From the NCBI GenBank assembly GCA_963602355.1, contig CAVCIU010000049.1, positions 1 to 12,119 of the forward strand: a stretch of DNA of 12,119 nucleotides, given 5' to 3'. Made by a program: the position numbers and the translations under genes. Each line of letters opens with the position of its first letter. The stretch's first letter is position 1. This DNA is from UBA791 sp963602355. GTDB taxonomy: Bacteria > Cyanobacteriota > Vampirovibrionia > Gastranaerophilales > Gastranaerophilaceae. Shown here one piece after another: positions 5,737 to 12,119 of the stretch. Below the pieces are notes generated by a model. It saw only the letters and a program-made list of their open reading frames with translations, was not told the DNA's origin and searched no databases.

Positions 5737-7500
5737 ATGAGTGATAAAAAAACATTATTTATAAATAATCAAGAGGTTGAATTTACCGATGAAAAAACGG
5801 TTTTAGAAGTTATTAGAAATAACGGATTTAACGTACCAACATTTTGCGATAGACCAGAATTGAGTCAATTCGGTGCTTGCAGAATGTGCGTTGTAGAACA
5901 AGAAGGCAGAGGTATTCAAGCTTCTTGTACAATGCCTCCAAGAGCTGGTATTAAAATCTTTACACATTCAGCTAAAGTTAGAAAAATTAGAAAAACAATT
6001 TTAGAATTGTTATTAGCAAATCACGACAGAGAGTGTACAACTTGTGAAAAATCTGGAAATTGTGATTTACAAAGATACGCAGAAGAATATGATGTTAGAA
6101 GCATTAAATATCCTTCAATGAAAAAAGAAGATATGTTAGAAATTGATGATTCTAATCCATCAATCGTTAGAGATCCTAACAAATGTATTCTTTGCGGTGC
6201 TTGCGTTAGAGCTTGTAACGAATTCCAAGGGCATGCTGTTTTAGGTTTCGCAAATCGTGGTTCTAAAACAGTTGTTCAACCAATGAACGGTAGAAAACTT
6301 TCAGAAGTTGATTGTGTTTATTGCGGTCAATGTCAATCAGTTTGCCCAACTGGCGCTTTGACTATTAAATCTGATGTTGAAAAAGTTTGGGACTTGATTA
6401 ATGATTCTGAAAAGAAAGTTGTTGTTCAAGTTGCACCGGCTGTACGTGTTGCATTGGGTGAAATGTTTGGTCTAAAAGCTGGCGAAAATACAATTGGTAA
6501 AATCTATTCAGCTTTGAGAAAATTAGGCTTTGACTTAATTTTTGATACAAACTTCACAGCTGATTTGACTATTATGGAAGAAGCTACTGAGTTTGTAGGT
6601 AGATTAACAAAAGGTGAAAACCTTCCATTGTTTACTTCTTGCTGTCCTGCTTGGGTTAGATATATGGAAACACAACACCCTGATATGTTAAATCATTTAT
6701 CAACTTGTAAATCTCCACAAGGTATGCTTTCACCAGTTGTAAAAGAACTTTTACCTAAATATCACGAAGGTTTCACAAAAGAAAATATTGCAGTCGTATC
6801 AGTAATGCCTTGTACTGCTAAAAAATATGAAAGAACTCGTGAAGAGTTAATGCGTGATGGCAAACCTGAAACAGATGTTGTTTTAACAACACAAGAATTT
6901 GCAAGAATGATTAAATCAGCAGGTATTGATTTTGCATCATTAAAAGAAGAAAAAGCAGATTCTCCATTCGGTGAGTATACAGGTGCAGGTACAATTTTTG
7001 GTGCATCTGGTGGTGTAGCTGAAGCTGCTGCAAGAACTGCTTACTACTTTGTAACAGGTGAAAACATTGCAAACGACGATATTAAAGAAATGCGTGGCGT
7101 TGATATTAATTCTCGTTCAAAAACTGTTGAACTTGATATCAAAGGAACTCACGTAGTTGTTAGAGTTGTTTCTACTTTGAAAGAGGCTGAAAAAGCAATC
7201 CAAGAAATTAAAAATGGTACAGCTAACTTCCAATTACTAGAAGTTATGGCTTGCCCAGGAGGTTGCGTAAACGGTGGCGGTCAACCAAGAAGTTGCGAAA
7301 GCGCACAAACAAAGGTTGAACGTGCTGAAGGTCTTTACGAAGAAGATGCACATCGTGCATTGAGACATTCTCACGAAAACCCAGATATCATCAGAATTTA
7401 TAAAGAGGATTTGGAAAAACCAAATTCTCATAAGGCACACGAGTTGTTACATACAACTTATACAGATAAGAGAACAGGTTCATATAAAGATATAAACTAA
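5737..7500 (+). CDS. hydA: [FeFe] hydrogenase catalytic subunit HydA
   Basis: HydA reduces protons to H2 or oxidises H2 at the H-cluster. In the 587-residue product residues 1-80 are a plant-type [2Fe-2S] domain (C37, C48, C51, C64), followed by a His-Cys3 cluster (H96, C100, C103, C109) and two [4Fe-4S] clusters (C150/153/156/160 and C193/196/199/203). The H-domain has all three signatures: TSCCPAW (300-306; C302 for proton transfer, C303 as ligand), MPCTAKKYE (357-365; C359) and EVMACPGGCVNGGGQP (502-517; C506, C510). A small-subunit-like tail follows (530-580). The active site is complete and looks functional. The frame stays open back to 5653 inside hydB, but the ATG at 5737 is chosen: AAGGA lies 8 bases upstream and the [2Fe-2S] domain starts there. 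The gap to hydB is 23 bp. No maturation genes (hydE, hydF, hydG) are in the window. Confidence 0.96.
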   Translation: MSDKKTLFINNQEVEFTDEKTVLEVIRNNGFNVPTFCDRPELSQFGACRMCVVEQEGRGIQASCTMPPRAGIKIFTHSAKVRKIRKTILELLLANHDRECTTCEKSGNCDLQRYAEEYDVRSIKYPSMKKEDMLEIDDSNPSIVRDPNKCILCGACVRACNEFQGHAVLGFANRGSKTVVQPMNGRKLSEVDCVYCGQCQSVCPTGALTIKSDVEKVWDLINDSEKKVVVQVAPAVRVALGEMFGLKAGENTIGKIYSALRKLGFDLIFDTNFTADLTIMEEATEFVGRLTKGENLPLFTSCCPAWVRYMETQHPDMLNHLSTCKSPQGMLSPVVKELLPKYHEGFTKENIAVVSVMPCTAKKYERTREELMRDGKPETDVVLTTQEFARMIKSAGIDFASLKEEKADSPFGEYTGAGTIFGASGGVAEAAARTAYYFVTGENIANDDIKEMRGVDINSRSKTVELDIKGTHVVVRVVSTLKEAEKAIQEIKNGTANFQLLEVMACPGGCVNGGGQPRSCESAQTKVERAEGLYEEDAHRALRHSHENPDIIRIYKEDLEKPNSHKAHELLHTTYTDKRTGSYKDIN

Positions 7501-7512
7501 TTAATGTTAAAT

Positions 7513-7545
7513 GGGTGGCGAGTTGATTTCATCAACTCGCCAACC
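7513..7545. repeat. Strong stem-loop after hydA
   Basis: TGGCGAGTTGAT (7516-7527) pairs perfectly with ATCAACTCGCCA (7531-7542) around a TTC loop, and two more G-C pairs (7513-7514 with 7544-7545) extend it beyond one mismatch. It is not followed by a T run. It begins 12 bases after the hydA stop. A 5-bp repeat (ACCTA 7543-7547, TAGGT 7554-7558) comes right after it. It may protect the 3' end of the hyd mRNA, assist termination, or belong to a dispersed palindromic family. Confidence 0.6.
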
Positions 7546-7560
7546 TACTTTATTAGGTAT

Positions 7561-7592
7561 AAAAAAGAGTAGTTGAAAAACTACTCTTTTTT
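7561..7592. terminator. Bidirectional rho-independent terminator between hydA and gltA
   Basis: A 14-bp perfect stem (7561-7574 with 7579-7592) around a GAAA loop has an A6 run on one side and a T6 run on the other. It can therefore end transcription of hydCBA on the plus strand and of gltA on the minus strand. It lies midway between the two convergent stops. Confidence 0.9.
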
Positions 7593-7611
7593 AATTTTAT
7601 GTTTAAAATAA

Positions 7612-8976
7612 TTATTTCAACATTTCGTTAATAGCTTTCGCTGCTTTTTTACCAGCACCCATAGCATTGATTGCTGTTGAAGGTCCTGTTGGAGCTACGT
7701 CGCCACCTGCAAAGATATCATCAATACTTGTTTTACCAGTTTCTGCGTTAATGATGATATAACCTTTGTTATCGCAATCAAGATTTAAAGCATCTTGTGC
7801 TGCTGAACGTTGGATAATTGGGTTTGGACCAGTCCCTAAAGCTACGATAACTGTATCGATATCCATAACTTCGTGTTTACCAGTTGGAACAGGTTTTCTT
7901 CTGCCAGAAGCATCAGGTTCTCCAAGTTCCATAATTTCAAGGTCTAAACCTTTAACGTAACCTTCTTCACCTAAGATTTCTGCTGGTGAACGAAGTAAGT
8001 TAAATACGATACCTTCTTCTTTTGCGTGTCTGATTTCTTCAAGTCTTGCTGGAAGTTCAGCTTCTGTTCTTCTGTAAACGATAGTTACTTCGTCAAAGCC
8101 AACTCTTTTTGCAGTTCTTGCTGCGTCCATTGCAACGTTACCACCACCGATGATAGCTGCTTTTTTACCAACTCTTAATGGTGTTGGTGTGTTTTCATCA
8201 TTAGCATGCATTAAGTTTACACGTGTTAAGAATTCGTTTGCTGAATATACACCGTTTAGGTTTTCACCCTTAATGTTTAACATTTTTGGAAGACCTGCAC
8301 CTGAGCATAAGAAGATTGCATCAAATCCGTCTTCTTTAAGTTGTTTGATAGTGATTGATTTACCAACGATAACGTTTTTCTTGAATTCAACGTTCATTTT
8401 TTTCAATGATTCAATTTCTCTATCTAAAACTGTTCTTGGTAGTCTGAAAGGTGGAATACCATATCTTAATACACCGCCTAATTTGTGAAGAGCTTCAAAT
8501 ACAACAACTTTATGACCTGCTTTTCTAAGGTCAGCAGCTGCTGTAATACCTGCACAACCAGAACCAACGATTGCAACTTTTTTACCAGTTTCTTTAATTT
8601 CTACTTCTTTAGCTTTAGTGTTGTCTCCAACATATCTTTCTAAAGCACCGATTGCAACAGCTTCGCCTTTGATACCTAAAACACAATTGCCTTCGCATTG
8701 TTTTTCTTGTGGGCAAACTCTACCGCATACTGAAGGAAGCATGCTTGATTGTCTAATCACTTCACCAGCGCCATCTAAATTACCTTCTTTTAATTCGTGA
8801 ATGAATGCTGGAATGTTAATATTTACAGGACAACCTTGTACGCATCTAGGATTTTTACAGTTTAAGCATCTTGATGCTTCGTTTTTAGCTTGTTCTGCTG
8901 TAAAGTTGTGTTGCACTTCTTCAAAATTCTTGTTACGAATATTGCTAGCAACTTCTTCTGGTCTTTGTCTTTCCAT
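7612..8976 (-). CDS. gltA: GltA-type NADPH glutamate synthase / NfnB-like flavoprotein
   Basis: This 454-residue protein belongs to the family of the small subunit of NADPH glutamate synthase. It passes electrons from NADPH through FAD to Fe-S clusters. The N-terminal cluster domain (residues 1-110) has two Cys4 sets: C37, C40, C45, C49 and C84, C88, C94, C98. Next come an FAD Rossmann fold (VAIVGSGCAGITAAADL, 134-150) and an NADPH fold (AAIIGGGNVAMDAARTA, 273-289), and a closing FAD motif (IFAGGDV, 421-427). It matches homotetrameric GltA and also NfnB of the bifurcating transhydrogenase; neither the large GltB subunit nor NfnA is beside it, so the partner is unknown. The ATG is preceded by GAGG ten bases away. 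It is transcribed alone, convergent with hydCBA and divergent from lpxI. Confidence 0.85.
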   Translation of the reverse strand: MERQRPEEVASNIRNKNFEEVQHNFTAEQAKNEASRCLNCKNPRCVQGCPVNINIPAFIHELKEGNLDGAGEVIRQSSMLPSVCGRVCPQEKQCEGNCVLGIKGEAVAIGALERYVGDNTKAKEVEIKETGKKVAIVGSGCAGITAAADLRKAGHKVVVFEALHKLGGVLRYGIPPFRLPRTVLDREIESLKKMNVEFKKNVIVGKSITIKQLKEDGFDAIFLCSGAGLPKMLNIKGENLNGVYSANEFLTRVNLMHANDENTPTPLRVGKKAAIIGGGNVAMDAARTAKRVGFDEVTIVYRRTEAELPARLEEIRHAKEEGIVFNLLRSPAEILGEEGYVKGLDLEIMELGEPDASGRRKPVPTGKHEVMDIDTVIVALGTGPNPIIQRSAAQDALNLDCDNKGYIIINAETGKTSIDDIFAGGDVAPTGPSTAINAMGAGKKAAKAINEMLK

Positions 8977-9048
8977 ATAATTTATACCTCTTTTTCGTTA
9001 CTTTTCCTTTATATAAATATTTTACCACTTCAAGGATAAATATGGGGC

Positions 9049-9060
9049 TTGAAACATGCA
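9049..9060 (+). repeat. 12-base repeat, copy 2 (TTGAAACATGCA)
   Basis: This is an exact copy of the 12-mer at 3278-3289, here in the 177-bp gap between gltA and lpxI, 73 bp upstream of the gltA start. On the gltA strand it reads TGCATGTTTCAA. Nothing else recognisable overlaps it; I found no convincing gltA promoter nearby. Confidence 0.4.
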
Positions 9061-9096
9061 AACTATACAAAATTTAGCATAAGTATTTTATTCAAT

Positions 9097-9125
9097 TTAA
9101 CAAATCAATTTGGTTGTGTTATAAT
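9097..9125 (+). promoter_or_regulatory. Strong sigma70 promoter of lpxI-lpxB-hemW
   Basis: TTAACA (9097-9102, five of six to the -35 consensus) lies exactly 17 bases before a perfect TATAAT (9120-9125), and TG at 9117-9118 gives it an extended -10. Transcription should begin near 9132, leaving a leader of about 22 bases with the Shine-Dalgarno GAGGA at 9143-9147. This is the best promoter match in the window and suggests constitutive expression. Confidence 0.85.
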
Positions 9126-9153
9126 CACTACAAAAGAAGTATGAGGAAAATGT

Positions 9154-9972
9154 ATGACTATTGAATTAGAAAATAAACAAGCTTTAGTTGCAGGTGATGG
9201 TTCTTTACCTGTTCAAATGGCTAAATATGCGAAAGAAAACGGTTTTGAAGTTGTTTGTATTTCACTTTCTAGTGATAATTGCAAAGAGTTGAAAAAATAT
9301 TGTTCAAAAGTTTACTCATACTCACCATTACAAGTTTCTAAAATCGAAAAAACTTTAAAAGACGAAAACGTTAAACAATTAACTTTCTTAGGTAAAGTTC
9401 ACAAAGGTTTATTATTAAAAAGACCTGCCATGATTGATTCAAGAGTTATTGAATTAATGGGCAAAGTAAAAAGATTAAATGATGATCAAGTTATGCTTTT
9501 AATCATTGAAGAAATGGAAAAACTTGGTATCACAATTTTAGACCAAACTATTTTTATCAAAAATTGTATGATTCCTGCAGGTGTTTTAGGTAAAGTTCAA
9601 CCTACAGATGCTCAAAAAGAAGATGTAGATTACGGTTTTTACATGGCAAAAGAAATGGGCAGACTTGATGTAGGTCAATCTGTTGTTATTAAAGATAAAA
9701 TGGTTATGGCGGTTGAAGCTATTGAAGGTACAGACAGATGTATTGAACGTGGCGCAAAAATTGCTAAAAAAGGCGCTACAATCGTTAAAGTTGCTAAACC
9801 TTCTCAAGATAACAGATTTGATATTCCTGCAATTGGCTTGAATACATTAAAAGTTATGAAAAAATACAAAGCTTCTTTGATTGCGCTTGAAGCAAATAAA
9901 ACAATTATTGTTAACCAAAAAGAAGTTGTTGATTTTGCAAACAAAAACAATATCGTTATTATGGCGGTTTAA
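9154..9972 (+). CDS. lpxI: UDP-2,3-diacylglucosamine pyrophosphatase LpxI
   Basis: LpxI cleaves UDP-2,3-diacylglucosamine to lipid X and UMP, the fourth step of lipid A synthesis, and replaces the unrelated LpxH of many Proteobacteria. The 272-residue product has the usual length. Family landmarks are AGDGSLP (residues 13-19) near the N-terminus, FLGKVHKGLL (78-87), the central GVLGKVQPTD (143-152), VEAIEGTDRCIERGA (187-201) and the C-terminal VAKPSQDNRFDIPAIG (213-228). Asp219 or Asp223 in that last block is probably the counterpart of the catalytic aspartate studied in Caulobacter LpxI. It has no signal peptide and should act on the inner face of the cytoplasmic membrane. GAGGA six bases before the ATG fixes the start. 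lpxB follows after 2 bp and supplies the next enzyme. Confidence 0.93.
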   Translation: MTIELENKQALVAGDGSLPVQMAKYAKENGFEVVCISLSSDNCKELKKYCSKVYSYSPLQVSKIEKTLKDENVKQLTFLGKVHKGLLLKRPAMIDSRVIELMGKVKRLNDDQVMLLIIEEMEKLGITILDQTIFIKNCMIPAGVLGKVQPTDAQKEDVDYGFYMAKEMGRLDVGQSVVIKDKMVMAVEAIEGTDRCIERGAKIAKKGATIVKVAKPSQDNRFDIPAIGLNTLKVMKKYKASLIALEANKTIIVNQKEVVDFANKNNIVIMAV

Positions 9973-9974
9973 GA

Positions 9975-11105
9975 ATGAAAAAATTATTTATCATTACTGG
10001 CGAATATTCTGGTCAAATGCACGCAACAAGAGTTGTTCGTGAATTAAAGAAAATGAATTCAGATATTCAGATTGAAGGTATTGGTGGTGAAGAGTTAGAG
10101 GCAGAAGGTGTTAAACTTTTTGCTAATCATTCTAAAATGTCTGCAATGGGACTAACTCCACAAATCATTATTAATCACTTGAAACTAGGTAAAAATCTTG
10201 TTGATTATTTGTTGAATGATTACAAACCTGATGCGGTTTTGTTGATTGATTACGGTGTGTTTAACTTAAAAATTGCTAAACATATTCGTGGTAAAGGAAT
10301 TAAGGTATTTTATTATATTCCACCTCAAGTTTGGGCTAGCAGAAAATACCGTATTAAAAAAATAAAAAAATATGTTGATAAAGTATTTTGCATTTTTCCA
10401 TTTGAAAAACAAATGTACGATACTTATTCAATAGATAACACTTATGTTGGGCACCCACTTGTAAAACAACTTCCGGAAAAAGCAAATAGAGAAGAATTTT
10501 TTGCAAAACATGGGCTAGATGTGAATAAAAAACTTGTATCAGTTTTTCCAGGATCAAGAGTTTTTGAACTTAAATTTTTAGCAAATCTTTTTATTAAGAC
10601 TGCAAAATATTTGAAAAACAAACACCCTGAATTACAGTTTTGTATTTCGCATGCGCCAAATTTAAAAGACGATGTGTTTGACAAATATTTAAAAGATACA
10701 GATTTTAAGGTTATTAAAGGTGAAAATCAAGCTTTATTGAGTGTTTCTGACGCTTTGATTTTAGCATCAGGTACAGTTGCTCTTGAAGCTGCTTTGTATC
10801 AAACTCCAATGATTATTGCATACAAAGGTCCTTGGTTCTTCTATCTTGTGTATCTTTTAGTTAGATGTATTGATAAGGCTTCTTTGCCTAATATTATTAC
10901 TGGTAAAGATATTGTGCCAGAATTCTTGCAAGTTGGCGTTACGCCTGCAAAAATGGCTTATCAAATTGAAAGATATTTGTATGATGCTGAACATAGACAA
11001 GAAACAATTAATGCGTTGGGTGAAGTTAGAGAATGCTTAACTGATAAATGTTCTGCGTTTGAAGTTGCAAGTGAATTAAATAAAGAATTATTTAAAAATG
11101 CCTAA
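9975..11105 (+). CDS. lpxB: Lipid-A-disaccharide synthase LpxB
   Basis: LpxB (glycosyltransferase family 19) joins lipid X to UDP-2,3-diacylglucosamine to form the tetra-acylated lipid A disaccharide and UDP at the cytoplasmic membrane. The 376-residue length is typical. Motifs: GEYSGQMHATRVV (residues 9-21), IDYGVFNLKIA (91-101, with Asp92 matching an essential aspartate), YYIPPQVWAS (113-122), VGHPL (158-162), FPGSRVFELK (191-200) and ASGTVALEAAL (264-274), which forms part of the UDP-sugar site. One oddity is Gln14 where the family nearly always has Asp in the GExSGD motif. A hydrophobic segment, GPWFFYLVYLLV (285-296), fits membrane association. It begins 2 bp after lpxI with no clear Shine-Dalgarno, so translation is probably coupled. 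Its last 8 bp overlap hemW. Confidence 0.95.
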   Translation: MKKLFIITGEYSGQMHATRVVRELKKMNSDIQIEGIGGEELEAEGVKLFANHSKMSAMGLTPQIIINHLKLGKNLVDYLLNDYKPDAVLLIDYGVFNLKIAKHIRGKGIKVFYYIPPQVWASRKYRIKKIKKYVDKVFCIFPFEKQMYDTYSIDNTYVGHPLVKQLPEKANREEFFAKHGLDVNKKLVSVFPGSRVFELKFLANLFIKTAKYLKNKHPELQFCISHAPNLKDDVFDKYLKDTDFKVIKGENQALLSVSDALILASGTVALEAALYQTPMIIAYKGPWFFYLVYLLVRCIDKASLPNIITGKDIVPEFLQVGVTPAKMAYQIERYLYDAEHRQETINALGEVRECLTDKCSAFEVASELNKELFKNA

Positions 11106-12119
11106 GAATGCTTATATTCATATACCTTTTTGTAAATCTAAATGCAACTATTGTTCATTTACGTCTTTCGAGACGGTTGATTTTTTAGAGGAATATTTGA
11201 TTGCTTTAAAAAACGAAATTAAACATTTTTATAGTGGAGAAAGGCTGAATACTCTTTATATTGGTGGTGGTACACCATCTTTGATGAACGTAGAACAAGT
11301 TAAATCAATTGTTGATATGTTTGATTTTGAAGATGATGCAGAAATCACGATTGAAGCAAATCCTAACGATATCACAGAAGAATTTTTAAAAGGTATTTTT
11401 TCTTGCGGTGTAAATCGTTTGAGCATGGGTGTTCAAACCTTTGATGATGAAATTCTAAAAATTATCGGTCGTCGTCATACTGCAGTGGAAGCTTTAAATG
11501 CGCTTGAAATTGCTAAAAACGTTGGGTTTGAAAATATTTCTATAGATTTTATTTACGGACTTCCAAATCAAACTATGGAAAAATTTATGGCTGATATTGA
11601 GAAGGCTGTTACTCTTCCGATTAAACATATTTCTTTTTATGGTTTAAAAATTGATGAAGGGTGTAAATTTGTACAAAATATGCCTAAAAATTTGCCAGAT
11701 TCAGATTTACAGGCTGATATGTACGAATTTTTGTGTGATTTTTTACCTAAAAATGGGTTTGAACACTATGAGATAAGTAATTTTTCTAAAAAAGGCTTCA
11801 ATTCTCGTCATAATCTTAATTATTGGGATAACAATTCGTACTACGGCTTTGGTGTTGCTTCTCACGGCTTTGACGGTATGATAAGATATTCTAACAAAAC
11901 TAATTTAAAAGATTACATTAAAAATCCTCTAGAATATGAAATTGGAACGACTCTTTCTAAAGATGAAAGACTTGAAGAAGAAATATTTTTGGGTTTTAGA
12001 AAGGCTTCTGGTATTGATGTTAGTAAAATAAAACGTATTTATAACTTTGATTTTGAAAAAGAATTTAAAAATGTTTTAGAAAAATATAAAGACTATTTTG
12101 TGAAAACTGAAAAGGGTTA
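11098..12119 (+). CDS. hemW: HemW, heme-binding radical SAM protein (3' end missing)
   Basis: The frame is open from the ATG at 11098 to the window edge and gives 340 residues; the family is about 375-400, so some 35-60 residues are missing. YIHIPFCKSKCNYCSF (residues 6-21) holds the radical-SAM ligands C12, C16 and C19. The residue after the next position is Phe21, as in HemW, not a fourth Cys as in the oxidase HemN. IGGGTPSL (55-62) is the SAM-binding glycine motif. HNLNYW (238-243) matches the HNxxYW heme-binding signature of HemW. HemW was long annotated as coproporphyrinogen III oxidase but is now seen as a heme chaperone that delivers heme to targets such as respiratory enzymes. It overlaps lpxB by 8 bp and belongs to the same transcript. 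Confidence 0.92.
   Translation, partial: MPKNAYIHIPFCKSKCNYCSFTSFETVDFLEEYLIALKNEIKHFYSGERLNTLYIGGGTPSLMNVEQVKSIVDMFDFEDDAEITIEANPNDITEEFLKGIFSCGVNRLSMGVQTFDDEILKIIGRRHTAVEALNALEIAKNVGFENISIDFIYGLPNQTMEKFMADIEKAVTLPIKHISFYGLKIDEGCKFVQNMPKNLPDSDLQADMYEFLCDFLPKNGFEHYEISNFSKKGFNSRHNLNYWDNNSYYGFGVASHGFDGMIRYSNKTNLKDYIKNPLEYEIGTTLSKDERLEEEIFLGFRKASGIDVSKIKRIYNFDFEKEFKNVLEKYKDYFVKTEKG

Noticed and set aside
8150..8488. Plus-strand open frame opposite gltA
   Set aside because: It is a shadow of the gltA coding strand with no recognisable motif or ribosome site.
8977..9096. Promoter for gltA on the minus strand
   Set aside because: TTGCAT and TTGAAG hexamers exist but have no acceptable -10 at 16-18 bases, so no site is called.
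9101..9112. CAAAT/ATTTG inverted repeat in the spacer of the lpxI promoter
   Set aside because: Five AT-rich base pairs around two bases are common in this composition and not enough to call an operator.
9116..9128. GTG/CAC dyad around the lpxI -10 as a second Rex-type site
   Set aside because: The spacing is wrong for Rex or CRP/FNR, inner pairs mismatch, and the sequence is already explained by the extended -10 promoter.

Overview
The window is a compact, AT-rich stretch of bacterial chromosome with ten genes: nine complete and one cut by the right edge. Low GC, an NADH-linked [FeFe]-hydrogenase operon and a stand-alone GltA-type oxidoreductase point to a strict anaerobe or fermenter. LpxI and LpxB show that it makes lipid A, so it has an outer membrane. 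A radical-SAM/DUF512 protein, a family best known from Cyanobacteria and Clostridia, fits the same picture. Together these suggest a non-photosynthetic relative of Cyanobacteria (Melainabacteria/Vampirovibrionia, Gastranaerophilales-like). This placement is inferred from gene content; Negativicutes or another low-GC diderm anaerobe is not excluded.

Layout. 1-97: a rho-independent terminator for a gene left of the window. 98-1871 (minus): a two-gene operon of a PadR-type regulator and a PDZ/radical-SAM/DUF512 protein. 1930-3238 (plus): uppS (undecaprenyl diphosphate synthase) and rdgB (ITP/XTP pyrophosphatase), 1 bp apart. 3239-3362: a dense control region with a plausible promoter, a Rex/CRP-FNR-like palindrome, a leader hairpin and a strong Shine-Dalgarno. 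3363-7500 (plus): hydC-hydB-hydA, a trimeric NAD(H)/ferredoxin-linked [FeFe] hydrogenase. 7501-7611: an extra hairpin and a bidirectional terminator. 7612-8976 (minus): gltA. 8977-9153: a divergent control region with a near-consensus promoter for lpxI. 9154-12119 (plus): lpxI-lpxB-hemW, tightly packed; hemW runs off the end.

How the genes work together. HydABC would reoxidise NADH and reduced ferredoxin by making H2, and a redox-sensing repressor is an attractive candidate for the palindrome in front of it. The GltA-like flavoprotein would link NADPH to glutamate synthesis or to another electron-transfer partner. UppS supplies the lipid carrier for peptidoglycan and O-antigen. LpxI makes lipid X, and LpxB condenses lipid X with its UDP precursor to the lipid A disaccharide. 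HemW is a heme-binding radical-SAM protein.

Every protein-coding gene falls in a known family and I see no phage, transposon, CRISPR or defence genes. The less ordinary material lies in the intergenic DNA: the palindrome and hairpin before hydC, a 12-mer shared by the hydC and gltA/lpxI control regions, a dyad between padR and uppS, and an extra stem-loop after hydA. I did not find a convincing undescribed system.
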